45,131 nucleotides of DNA from Lactobacillus sp. 0.1XD8-4 (lineage in GTDB: Bacteria > Bacillota > Bacilli > Lactobacillales > Lactobacillaceae): assembly GCF_009663775.1 (NCBI RefSeq), contig NZ_RDBR01000011.1:1-45131 (forward strand), in the 5' to 3' direction. The notes beneath the pieces are model-generated. The model saw nothing but the letters and a program-made list of their open reading frames with translations, did not search any database and was not told where the DNA came from. Below are positions 19,446 through 27,596 of the stretch, piece after piece (within the stretch, counting starts at the first letter, position 1; each line of letters begins with the position of its first letter). The position numbers and the translations under genes are program-made.

Positions 19446-19711
19446 TCAAAAACGCCCTCGAGCCAAATGGCTACGAGGGCGTTTCCGCGGTTCCACCTCA
19501 TAATGCTACCTTCTCACGAAAAATAGCCTTAGTGAGTTCATTAAATAAACTCCGTGCTGTAACGGGCTTCCCCGAGTCTTCCTACTGTGGACTTCAGAAG
19601 ACCAACTCACAGATGTGATTCAAACTTTAGTATAGGTCTACTTCCACCAACCAAGACTCTCTTTGCTATACTTAAAATTCTACTAGTCTGTTCACTGTCA
19701 TTTATGATGTT
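19446..19711 (-). ncRNA. T-box riboswitch leader (full-length) of the amino-acid ABC operon
   Basis: Transcript from about 19711. Stem I candidates include GAGTCTT pairing with AAGACTC, flanking GTGGA/TCCAC and an AGTA element. The T-box core AGGTGGAACCGCG lies at 19498-19486. It is followed by a terminator with a 10-bp stem (AACGCCCTCG with CGAGGGCGTT, 19451-19483) and five T. The UGGA bulge predicts a tRNA with discriminator U73 (Gly, Cys, or in some Firmicutes Thr). I could not place the specifier codon with confidence. In such leaders uncharged tRNA stabilises the antiterminator and lets transcription continue. This element and the second module fill the 464-base gap 19291-19754. Confidence 0.88.
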
Positions 19712-19717
19712 GTAAAT

Positions 19718-19746
19718 ATCTTATACTGTAATACCATTCATGTCAA
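19718..19746 (-). promoter_or_regulatory. Promoter of the T-box leader and ABC operon
   Basis: Perfect TTGACA (19746-19741) with TAAGAT at 17 bases (19723-19718); an alternative -10, TATAAG, lies two bases closer. It begins nine bases past the mreD stop. No terminator separates mreD from it, so read-through from mreBCD could also enter the leader. Confidence 0.75.
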
Positions 19747-19754
19747 GCATTATT

Positions 19755-20291
19755 TTAAATTTGGTTATCATCTATCGACCATCGATATAGTGCTCTAATT
19801 GGCCAAAAAAGCACAACAAAATAAATTAGGTTTAAGGCTAACGTTGGTGCTAACGTATAAACAAGATAATCACCAAAGCCAACATTAGTAATATCAATAA
19901 GGTAATAAGCCCAATAATTAAGGGTTTCAAATACTACAAGATCGACAAAATAAATCATAATCATCGATAGGAATGATGAACTAAAATAGTGCGATAAAAA
20001 TTTTGTCATCGCAACTACGAGCGGGTATAAAAATATATATAATCCTAAAATACCAGAAAAATATAAATCGTATACTGCTCCTGCTGCAATAGCAAATGGA
20101 ATTAGCGGTATTTCAATATCATCTTGAAAAAAGTAGGATAATACTAGCCACAATAAAACAAGTTCACTAACCATTGAATATGGGTAGCTAAAAAACAGCG
20201 GCGCCCACACATGGCTCAAGGCGCCATCCAAAAACAAACAAACAAACAGCCCTATTGGGAATATATATTTTAATCGTGATAATCGGTACAT
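19755..20291 (-). CDS. mreD: Rod shape-determining protein MreD
   Basis: MreD is a small integral membrane protein of the elongasome that guides lateral cell-wall synthesis with MreB and MreC. The 178-residue product is strongly hydrophobic with about five or six membrane helices, the usual length and profile, and little sequence conservation. The start is the ATG at 20291, eight bases after AGGAG; a GTG three codons earlier overlaps the mreC stop and has no room for a ribosome site. It is the last gene of mreBCD. Confidence 0.9.
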   Translation of the reverse strand: MYRLSRLKYIFPIGLFVCLFLDGALSHVWAPLFFSYPYSMVSELVLLWLVLSYFFQDDIEIPLIPFAIAAGAVYDLYFSGILGLYIFLYPLVVAMTKFLSHYFSSSFLSMIMIYFVDLVVFETLNYWAYYLIDITNVGFGDYLVYTLAPTLALNLIYFVVLFWPIRALYRWSIDDNQI

Positions 20292-20296
20292 ACTTA

Positions 20297-21154
20297 TCAC
20301 TCCTGTGAGGCGGCTTCAGCAACTGTAACAATATTAATATCATTAAAATCAGTTGCCGGAGTAATATAAATCTTCTGAGCAAGGCCATAATCATCTTTAC
20401 CGACGCGAGATACCCGACCAACGTAAAGCCCTTTAGGAGTAATGCCACCCATTCCGCTTGTGACTACTTTTGTTCCCTTTTTTATCTTCGCTTTTGAAGT
20501 TACTTGACCCATTTCAAGTTCGTTATTTGCTTCATCATAGCCAGTAATAATACCATTAACAACCTTACCATTTTGACCATCTACAGTAATGGCAAAACGA
20601 TTTGAAGATTCACTAGTATCACTTAGTAATTCAACCTTACTATTAGTCTTATTAACTTCGGTAATTCGACCAATCAAACCACTGCCACTCATCACGGGCA
20701 TATTTTTCTTAATGCCACTAGATTGTCCCTTATTAATCACTAACTGTCGCTGCCAAGATGATGGCGTACGCATCAAAACTGCAGCAGTGACCGTATTATA
20801 GTCAGTCATCGAATTATTTAATTTTAACTGTTGTTTTAATTGCTTGTTTTCATGTGCCAAAGTCTGATCGCGGACCTTAGTTTGTGCTAATTCTGTCACC
20901 TGTTGTTTTAACTCACGGTTCTCAGAATAAGTATTCATTAAACCGTTCACTGAACTAACACTCGTCTGTGCCCAATTTACGGGGAGGGCAACTGCACTAT
21001 CAACAAACCCAACAATATCATTCCCAAATTGTTGGATAATTGGTGGTGTATTTCGTCTATTCCGTAAAGAGACAGAGCCTGCCATTAATCCAAAGCAAAT
21101 AACTAGAATTACCACAGCAATAACTAATCGGCGATTGGAAAAAAATTTCTGCAT
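20297..21154 (-). CDS. mreC: Rod shape-determining protein MreC
   Basis: MreC is a bitopic protein whose extracellular part organises penicillin-binding proteins along the cell cylinder. The 285-residue product starts MQKFFSNRRLVIAVV, with a membrane helix at about 9-26. A coiled coil follows at about 65-105 (ENRELKQQVTELAQTK), then the paired beta domains containing VMSGSGLIGRITEVN and GTKVVTSGMGGITPKGLYVG. The ATG at 21154 is chosen because GGAGG lies six bases upstream and the family begins here; 16 further open codons upstream would cross that site. A hairpin lies between mreB and mreC. Confidence 0.95.
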   Translation of the reverse strand: MQKFFSNRRLVIAVVILVICFGLMAGSVSLRNRRNTPPIIQQFGNDIVGFVDSAVALPVNWAQTSVSSVNGLMNTYSENRELKQQVTELAQTKVRDQTLAHENKQLKQQLKLNNSMTDYNTVTAAVLMRTPSSWQRQLVINKGQSSGIKKNMPVMSGSGLIGRITEVNKTNSKVELLSDTSESSNRFAITVDGQNGKVVNGIITGYDEANNELEMGQVTSKAKIKKGTKVVTSGMGGITPKGLYVGRVSRVGKDDYGLAQKIYITPATDFNDINIVTVAEAASQE

Positions 21155-21188
21155 TATGTCCCTCCAATGCATACACAAGGTAATTAAG

Positions 21189-21229
21189 ACGGGGCTTGCC
21201 AAACAATCTTGCCTGGCGATGAGCCCCGT
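21189..21229 (-). other. Intercistronic hairpin between mreB and mreC
   Basis: ACGGGGCT (21189-21196) pairs with AGCCCCGT (21222-21229), with an inner GCCA/TGGC stem. It lies about 60 bases past the mreB stop, inside the operon. The minus-strand continuation CTTAATTACC is a poor T tract, so it is more likely a partial terminator or RNA-processing/stability element that sets the mreB to mreCD ratio. Confidence 0.55.
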
Positions 21230-21290
21230 TAACCATTAGTTAGTACCAATGATGATTTACTTATGACCTCTTAATGCTAGAGAATCATGG

Positions 21291-22292
21291 TTATTTTTTC
21301 TTCATTACATCAATACTCTTTAATGACTCACCAGTACCAATAGCAACACAATCTAGTGGATCATTGGCAATAAAGACTGGTACTTTGGTAGCATCAGCAA
21401 TTACATCTGGTAAATGCTTCAATAATGCTCCTCCACCAGTTAGGACAATCCCATGGTCGATAACATCGGCAGCAATTTCAGGGGATGTTTCTTCTAATGT
21501 ACCTTTAATTGCAGTAATAATACTATCAACAACATCTTGTAAAGCCGTCGATACGTCCTTTGCCGATACCTGCATTGTCTTTGGTAAGCCGGTAACAAGG
21601 TCACGACCACGTACCTGGGTTGTTCCCATTTCTTCTGCTGCCTCAACTGATGCAGAGCCAATATCCCACTTAAGCTTTTCGGCGGTTCGTTCCCCAATCA
21701 ATAAATTCATATGCTGACGAACATACTGAACAATTGCATCATTCATTTTATCGCCAGCCATTCGAATAGAGCGGCTCGATACAATACCGCCTAAAGAAAT
21801 AGTAGCAACATCAGTAGTACCACCACCAATATCAACAACCATGCTTCCAGTAGGATCCATTACTGGTAAGCCAGCTCCAATCGCCGCAGCAAATGGCTCC
21901 TCAATCACGTAGGCATCACGAGCACCAGCTACACGAGTCGCATCGATAACTGCACGTTTTTCAACTTCTGTAATACCGCTTGGTACACATACCATCACAT
22001 ATGGTTTTCCATTATTTCCTAACGTTTTATCAATATAATACTTCATCATTGCAACAGTCGTGTCGTAATCCGCAATGACACCATCCTTCATTGGCCGGAT
22101 GGCAACAATACTTTCTGGTGTTCGCCCAATCATATCACGGGCATCACTGCCAACGGAAATTACTTCGTTGGTCTTAGCATTACGGGCAACAACTGATGGT
22201 TCACGCAATACAATTCCTTTTCCTTCAAGGTAGACAATTGTATTTGCGGTACCAAGGTCAATGCCAAGATTTTTTGTTCCGATTCCTAGCAA
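21291..22292 (-). CDS. mreB: Rod shape-determining actin homologue MreB
   Basis: MreB is the membrane-bound actin-like filament that positions cell-wall elongation. With the start used here the product has 333 residues and begins [17 protein letters not shown] after the initiator, lining up with the family. Actin-fold signatures are present: phosphate 1 near GIDLGTANT, phosphate 2 at [12 protein letters not shown], and the adenosine motif at [11 protein letters not shown]. The chosen start is TTG at 22292 with AAGGGA nine bases upstream. An ATG six codons earlier (22310) has no ribosome site and would add a non-family extension, but cannot be excluded. Confidence 0.95.
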   Translation of the reverse strand: MLGIGTKNLGIDLGTANTIVYLEGKGIVLREPSVVARNAKTNEVISVGSDARDMIGRTPESIVAIRPMKDGVIADYDTTVAMMKYYIDKTLGNNGKPYVMVCVPSGITEVEKRAVIDATRVAGARDAYVIEEPFAAAIGAGLPVMDPTGSMVVDIGGGTTDVATISLGGIVSSRSIRMAGDKMNDAIVQYVRQHMNLLIGERTAEKLKWDIGSASVEAAEEMGTTQVRGRDLVTGLPKTMQVSAKDVSTALQDVVDSIITAIKGTLEETSPEIAADVIDHGIVLTGGGALLKHLPDVIADATKVPVFIANDPLDCVAIGTGESLKSIDVMKKK

Positions 22293-22346
22293 TCTGCTTC
22301 TTCCCTTCATCTTTAAAATCAAATTAATATCGTGCATATTATACCA

Positions 22347-22355
22347 TAGCCTCTC
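22347..22355 (-). promoter_or_regulatory. Extended -10 promoter of mreBCD
   Basis: TGGTATAAT on the minus strand gives a perfect TATAAT with an extended -10 TG, about 55 bases before the mreB TTG start. The -35 region (TTCGTA) is weak. Confidence 0.6.
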
Positions 22356-22427
22356 GGTACATACGAACATTAATATACATTAATACTGATAAAGAGACGC
22401 TATCTCACGCAGAAATTAAAAATTTCT

Positions 22428-23054
22428 TTACTTTTTAAAAAGTGACTTATCTTCACGCCAACTATAATAGGAGTCCCGCCCAACAATCATAAAATCAAGG
22501 AGGTGAATTCCTATAATTTCGCAGCCACGTTCCAGACGACGAGTGAAAGAGTCATCTTGATTAGATGGCCGAATATCACCAGTTGGATGGTTATGAATCA
22601 TCACAATCCCATGCGCGGAACATTGAAGAGCATACTGAAAAATCTTATCAGGATATGTCACACATTCACATCCGCCACCGATAAATAATACTTTCCAGTC
22701 AATAATTTCATTATGAATATCGGTACATGCAATGCAAATATTTTCCTGCTCTTCTCCTTGGAATCGTGCAACCATGCTGCGGCCAAGTTCTACACTAGAA
22801 TAAGCATGACCTACAATCTTTTCATGGCTTTTTGCTACTAACTGTCCTAACTCAAGCGCTGTAAAAAAGTTAACCATTTCTGGCGCCCAATCTAGCAGCT
22901 CTTCTTTTTCCGCTCGTGATAATCGTTTGATCGCTAACGGAGTAGGACATTTGCGCAAAAATCGCTGGCATAATTCTTGCTTTTTAGTACCCGTGCTCTC
23001 AGGAAATGCGTCAAATACTAACTTTACATAGTGATTAATCATTTCATTTTCCAT
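22428..23054 (-). CDS. radC: RadC-like JAB/MPN domain protein
   Basis: A 208-residue protein with the RadC JAMM metal-binding motif H154-N-H156-P...D167 (HNHPTGDIRPSNQD). The usual closing region LLDFMIVGRDSYYSW follows. RadC proteins were named for repair, but their function is unproven; the JAB fold is that of a metallopeptidase or amidohydrolase. The first 80 residues do not show the clear helix-hairpin-helix of longer RadC proteins and are probably a divergent form of it. It lies between folC and mreB, the usual place in lactobacilli. ATG at 23054 with AAGGAG eleven bases upstream. Confidence 0.9.
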   Translation of the reverse strand: MENEMINHYVKLVFDAFPESTGTKKQELCQRFLRKCPTPLAIKRLSRAEKEELLDWAPEMVNFFTALELGQLVAKSHEKIVGHAYSSVELGRSMVARFQGEEQENICIACTDIHNEIIDWKVLFIGGGCECVTYPDKIFQYALQCSAHGIVMIHNHPTGDIRPSNQDDSFTRRLERGCEIIGIHLLDFMIVGRDSYYSWREDKSLFKK

Positions 23055-23120
23055 AAATAAACATTCTCCTTTTTAACCCTCTATATATTTAAATACGAAA
23101 AATTTTTGATTTTGCACTTT

Positions 23121-24434
23121 TTATTTTGTAAATAATTTACGAACATCTGAAATAAAGTAGAGTGAGCCTGTAATAATCATTACATCTTCTGCATTCATTT
23201 GACGCGCAATTTCACTAATTCCAAGCTGCCATTCATCTGCAACTTGAACGGGATATTTGGTTGGAATATCGCTGATTGCTTCTTTAAGATCTGCACTTGG
23301 CCGCTTTGGCCCTGGCCCAGCAAAGTGTGTTACTACTAAATGAACGTTTCCTAGGCTTGCAAGTTCACCGAGCATTAAATCGTATTGTTTATCAGCTAAA
23401 ATAGCAACAAGAATATAAACTTCTCTTTCAGCAAAATCCTCTTTAATTGTTTTAACCAGTGCTTGAATTCCTGGCAAATTATGAGCACCATCAAGTAATA
23501 CTAACGGCACTTCGTTAACCTCTTCAAGTCGTCCCGGCCATGTGGTCTCCTTAAGTCCTTTAATTAATGCATGACGATCAAGAGTAAGTTCTTGTTGTTT
23601 CATAAAAGTTTCAACAGCCGCAATCGCAACTGCAGCATTTTCAACTTGGTAATCCCCGCCTAAACCCAGCTTAGCCTCTAAACAATGTATTTGGGGACTC
23701 TGATATTTTATTTTGGCCAAAAATTGGTGACGATGAATTTTTTGAACAAAAAATTCATTTCCTAGTTCGCATATAGGCGCCTGCTTACGCTTAGCATCAT
23801 TAATAATTGTTTCTCTTGCCTCTTGCGGTAAATCACCAATCACAACTGGAACCTGCTCTTTTATTATTCCAGCTTTTTGCGTTGCAATTTTTGTTAATGT
23901 ATCGCCAAGATATTTCATGTGATCCCACCCTACTGTTGTAATTACACTAACAATCGGTGTAATTACATTTGTAGAATCGTAAAGCCCCCCAATACCAACT
24001 TCCAATAGTACAACATCAGGTTTCTTTTCAGCCATGTAGCAAAACATTAATGCCGCATCGATTTCAAACTCAGTCGGCCCGCCTGTTGGTAGCTCACAAT
24101 CTAATTTTTTGACAACCGGTTCAATTCGTTGTACTAATCGTAACAGGTCATCATCACTAATCTGAACGCCATTATACCCAATCCGTTCATTAAAGCGGGT
24201 AATAAACGGGGAGGTAAAACTTCCAACTGTGAGGCCTTGTTCTAGCAAGACAGAGCGCATCATGGCTACAACTGATCCTTTTCCATTTGTTCCTGTTATA
24301 TGGACATAGTTTAATCCTGCTTGCGGATCACCAAGTTCTTTTAAAAATCTTTTCATGCGGTTCAAGGTCGGTAACTTCTTAAATTTTGTCCGCCCATGAA
24401 TAAAAGATAACGCTTCTTCATAAGTTTTTATCAT
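23121..24434 (-). CDS. folC: Bifunctional folylpolyglutamate synthase/dihydrofolate synthase
   Basis: FolC adds glutamate residues to folates (and in bifunctional forms makes dihydrofolate), keeping folate in the cell. The product, 437 residues from the start chosen, has the Mur-ligase-type P-loop GTNGKGS at 48-54, the VLLEVGIGGLYDSTNVI stretch, VGWDHMKYLG and DGAHN. The start is ambiguous among GTG 24443, ATG 24440 and ATG 24434; the last is preferred because GGGTGA sits about five bases upstream. In lactobacilli folC usually follows valS directly; here the cyd-ndh block lies between them. Confidence 0.95.
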   Translation of the reverse strand: MIKTYEEALSFIHGRTKFKKLPTLNRMKRFLKELGDPQAGLNYVHITGTNGKGSVVAMMRSVLLEQGLTVGSFTSPFITRFNERIGYNGVQISDDDLLRLVQRIEPVVKKLDCELPTGGPTEFEIDAALMFCYMAEKKPDVVLLEVGIGGLYDSTNVITPIVSVITTVGWDHMKYLGDTLTKIATQKAGIIKEQVPVVIGDLPQEARETIINDAKRKQAPICELGNEFFVQKIHRHQFLAKIKYQSPQIHCLEAKLGLGGDYQVENAAVAIAAVETFMKQQELTLDRHALIKGLKETTWPGRLEEVNEVPLVLLDGAHNLPGIQALVKTIKEDFAEREVYILVAILADKQYDLMLGELASLGNVHLVVTHFAGPGPKRPSADLKEAISDIPTKYPVQVADEWQLGISEIARQMNAEDVMIITGSLYFISDVRKLFTK

Positions 24435-24517
24435 TTTCATCACCCACTACCTATCTAACCATAAGACCCAAACTACCGACAAGTAAAAATAAGCCTTACA
24501 TAGTACAAACACAACAC

Positions 24518-24553
24518 AAAAAAGGACCAAGAAAGTCATGCTTTCTCAGCCCC
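24518..24553 (-). terminator. Terminator downstream of ndh
   Basis: On the minus strand GGGGC-TG-AGAAAG, loop CATGA, CTTTCT-TG-GTCC, then six T. Stem arms are at 24524-24535 and 24541-24553. It ends the respiratory block ahead of folC. Confidence 0.8.
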
Positions 24554-24566
24554 GTGCTTTTAAATT

Positions 24567-25784
24567 TTAATGGTAAAGGTCGAACCGGCCTTTTGCTAGT
24601 AGTTCTTTGATACCGCCAGTTTCCATTAATGAACGGTCCGCAATAAGTTTTTTCATAACTGATGCCGGATAGCCACGAAGTTCGTGACCTAGCGCATTAC
24701 CATAAGCTTTAGTATTCCCATATGATGCTACAGTTCCTAACGACTTATAAACAAATGGTTTTTCTTCATGCTCGCCAGTCTTAATCCTAGTAGCGATGTC
24801 GTCAGCAGCATAATCGGCCATTGCTAGGGCAATTTGCGCCGTTGTCGGGTACGGACGCTTGCCATCAGGTGGCATTACTGCAGCTACATCTCCTAAAATG
24901 TAAACATCATCATGTTTAGGATCCGTTAAGTGTGGTGTTACCATTACACGACCCCGTTTTTCATCAAAGCCGCTTTCTTTCATTAATGGACTACCACTCA
25001 CACCAGTTGTCCAGATAATTGTCCCTGCATTCATTGATTGTTCTTGGCTTTCATCAGCGTGCCGATAATAAACCGTACCTGGATCGATTTTAGAGATCCG
25101 TGACCCGTCTAATAATTGAACATTTGATTCTTTAATAAGCTCGACCCCATAGTCAGCAAGCTTTTCATTAAACATTGGCAAAAGACGGGTAGCCGCTTCC
25201 ACTAGTGTTATTTTAATTTTAGCGGGTGAAACACCAGCAAGTTTAGCATAACTTGGCCGTGCCTCAACTAGTGCTCCAGCCAATTCAATTCCAGTAAATC
25301 CACCACCACAAATAATAATATGCAAATCATCTGGATTTTGTGTCTTCCGATAATCACGCATCTTGCTAATAATATGGTCATAGATTGCAGAAGCTTGTTT
25401 TAGATTCGTCATTGGGAAAGCATTCTCTTCTGCTCCAGGAACACCAAACGTTTCTGAAACAAATCCAAGACCTACTACACAATAATCGTAATGAAGCAAT
25501 TCATCATGTCCTGCTAATTTAACCGCCTTGTTGTCAGGATCAATCTTAACTACTTTTGCTTGAATAAATGTTGTAATCCGCGGTTTTACCACATCTCTAA
25601 TATGATAAGAAATCTTGGAAACACTTTGCGTCCCCGCAGCAGCTTCATGTAAATCAGTAGTTTCATAGTGATAGTCGTTTTGATCAACTAGAGTAATGTG
25701 AACACTGTCCTTCAACTTTTTTTGTAGTAAGACGACAGTTTTTAAGCCAGCATAGCCAGCGCCAAGTACAACAATCTCTTTCAT
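24567..25784 (-). CDS. ndh: Type II NADH dehydrogenase (NAD(P)/FAD-dependent oxidoreductase)
   Basis: A 405-residue two-Rossmann flavoprotein that probably passes electrons from NADH to the quinone pool without pumping protons. The FAD-binding GAGYAG is at 8-13. A second dinucleotide motif, CGGGFTGIELAG, at about 165 binds NADH. The FAD-closing motif VYILGDVAAV and TTAQIALAMADYAADD, the region that contacts quinone in this family, are present. The C-terminus (VMKKLIADRS...) may form the membrane-surface helix. Next to cydABDC it completes a minimal NADH-to-oxygen chain. It has a likely separate promoter (TATAAT at 25826-25821). ATG start with AGGGA upstream. Confidence 0.9.
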   Translation of the reverse strand: MKEIVVLGAGYAGLKTVVLLQKKLKDSVHITLVDQNDYHYETTDLHEAAAGTQSVSKISYHIRDVVKPRITTFIQAKVVKIDPDNKAVKLAGHDELLHYDYCVVGLGFVSETFGVPGAEENAFPMTNLKQASAIYDHIISKMRDYRKTQNPDDLHIIICGGGFTGIELAGALVEARPSYAKLAGVSPAKIKITLVEAATRLLPMFNEKLADYGVELIKESNVQLLDGSRISKIDPGTVYYRHADESQEQSMNAGTIIWTTGVSGSPLMKESGFDEKRGRVMVTPHLTDPKHDDVYILGDVAAVMPPDGKRPYPTTAQIALAMADYAADDIATRIKTGEHEEKPFVYKSLGTVASYGNTKAYGNALGHELRGYPASVMKKLIADRSLMETGGIKELLAKGRFDLYH

Positions 25785-25820
25785 CGTTACTCATCCCTTC
25801 ATTATGTGTTCTATATTAAT

Positions 25821-25826
25821 ATTATA
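25821..25826 (-). promoter_or_regulatory. Candidate -10 box of ndh
   Basis: A perfect TATAAT about 37 bases before the ndh start codon, in the 66-base gap after cydC. The matching -35 position is a T run only, so the promoter is tentative. Confidence 0.4.
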
Positions 25827-25850
25827 AACGTATTTTTGAACTTAAAAAAG

Positions 25851-27596
25851 TTAATTACCCTCATCGGCCAGTTTAAGCATTCGATAATGTTGATTCGTTT
25901 TTTGTAAATCAACGGGGCTTCCTTGCATTGCAATTGTTCCGTTTTCAATAAAGACAACTTGATCCATCATTTCAATACCTTGTAAATGGTGGGTTATCCA
26001 AATCAAGGTTTTGCCCTTCAACTGCTCCATAAAGGTCTCAATAACCTGCTCTTCAGTTAGGGGGTCTAACCCAACAGTTGGTTCATCCAAAAGAATAATT
26101 GGTGCATCCTTTAATAAAATCCGCGCAAGCGACAAACGATGACGTTCACCGCCCGAAAACCGTAACCCAGCCTCATCGACCATCGTGTGGAGGCCCTTAG
26201 GTAAGCGCTGAACCATTGATGCCAATCCAACACGTTTCAGCACTTCCCATACCTGCTCTTCACTAGCATTTTCGTTACCCAAACGAATATTATTTAAAAT
26301 CGTTGTATTAAAAAGATACGGGGACTGGTGAACGATGCCAATATAATCCGAAATCTGGTCACCAAATTCATCCGTTGGTATTCCATTTAATGTAACTGAA
26401 CCGGCCGTTGGCTTTCGGTCACCACGAATCAGACTTGCCAATGTACTCTTCCCTGCACCGCTACGACCAAGAATCGCTAATTTTTCACCAGGCTTAATAT
26501 TAAGATTAATCCCCCGCAACACCATTTGTTCAGTCTGCGGATAGCGATATTTCAGATCTTTAACTTTTAAATTATAAGGAGCAGTAATGTTAATATCTTT
26601 AGCAACAGTTAATTGTGGTTGAGGTAATTTATTCAACCGATTTAATGAATCGGTATAGACATTAGTTTGTTGGGCAGCTGTTGGTAGACTAGATAATACT
26701 TCATCAAGCGGGAAAACGCAGAGAACAAAAGCGGCAATCCAGTTGGCACTTCCACCCCAGTGCCCGCCAAAACGAGCTGCTCCCCATAAAATCAAGCTGA
26801 CTACAACTAACAAAATCATTACTTGTAAAATAAAATCTCGCCAATGTTCGAACCGCTTCATTGCTTTTTGCGACGCTAGTAAATGCTGTTCACTTTGGTC
26901 ATGGTAACTTAAATATTCAGCACTACGCCCGGCAAAAACCCAATCAGTAATTCCCATAATATTATCAGTTAAATCAGCGTAAAGAGTATTAGTATATTGT
27001 TTTTCCAACTGTTGGCGGGCACCATTAACTAATACCGACCAGACAGGAATCGCAATAATTATTAAGCCGAATAAAATCAACATTAACAATCCCATCAGCG
27101 GCGATATAACGCCCATACCAATAACGATTATCGCATATAAACCAAAAGCAACAAGAGTGGGGAAAATTGTCCGTAAATATAAATTTTGAATGTGAGCAAC
27201 ATCTTCTGATAAAAGTCCTAAAATATCACCAATCCGATATTTACTGTTAAAGAAAACGGCATCTTGCTCTAATGAATCATAAAGTTTCTTTCGAAAAGCG
27301 GACGTCATCTTAAAGACCCAGTTATGACTTGCTAACCGCTCAAAATAATTTGTTACTGGGCGAAAAATCCCGAAAGCACGAGTCAGTACAATTGGAACAT
27401 AAACTAATAAAATATTAAACGGCATTGTTGCCGATTTACTAATCAAATAACCAGCAGTGAACATCAAGCCACTCGCACAAATAAAAGTAATAATTCCAAG
27501 AGTAATAGCTAAAACAAGCGTCCACTTATAACGTTTGAGAAACGGCTTTACCCACCGATCATGTTTCATCGCTTTTAATAATGGTATCTTACCCAT
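25851..27596 (-). CDS. cydC: Thiol-reductant ABC exporter subunit CydC
   Basis: CydC and CydD form a heterodimeric ABC exporter needed to assemble cytochrome bd, acting on heme and/or thiol redox state. The 581-residue half-transporter has six membrane helices in the first 310 residues, Walker A GRSGAGKST, signature FSGGERHRLSLARILL, Walker B ILLDEPTVGLDP, and an H-loop WITHHLQ. The ATG at 27596 has AAAGGAGG six bases upstream and overlaps the end of cydD by eight bases, indicating coupled translation; a TTG two codons earlier is less likely. Confidence 0.93.
   Translation of the reverse strand: MGKIPLLKAMKHDRWVKPFLKRYKWTLVLAITLGIITFICASGLMFTAGYLISKSATMPFNILLVYVPIVLTRAFGIFRPVTNYFERLASHNWVFKMTSAFRKKLYDSLEQDAVFFNSKYRIGDILGLLSEDVAHIQNLYLRTIFPTLVAFGLYAIIVIGMGVISPLMGLLMLILFGLIIIAIPVWSVLVNGARQQLEKQYTNTLYADLTDNIMGITDWVFAGRSAEYLSYHDQSEQHLLASQKAMKRFEHWRDFILQVMILLVVVSLILWGAARFGGHWGGSANWIAAFVLCVFPLDEVLSSLPTAAQQTNVYTDSLNRLNKLPQPQLTVAKDINITAPYNLKVKDLKYRYPQTEQMVLRGINLNIKPGEKLAILGRSGAGKSTLASLIRGDRKPTAGSVTLNGIPTDEFGDQISDYIGIVHQSPYLFNTTILNNIRLGNENASEEQVWEVLKRVGLASMVQRLPKGLHTMVDEAGLRFSGGERHRLSLARILLKDAPIILLDEPTVGLDPLTEEQVIETFMEQLKGKTLIWITHHLQGIEMMDQVVFIENGTIAMQGSPVDLQKTNQHYRMLKLADEGN

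Noticed and set aside
19376-19498. The two T-box cores as one accidental sequence repeat
   Set aside because: Each core is followed by its own distinct, perfectly paired terminator with a T run, so they are two functional modules rather than a simple repeat.
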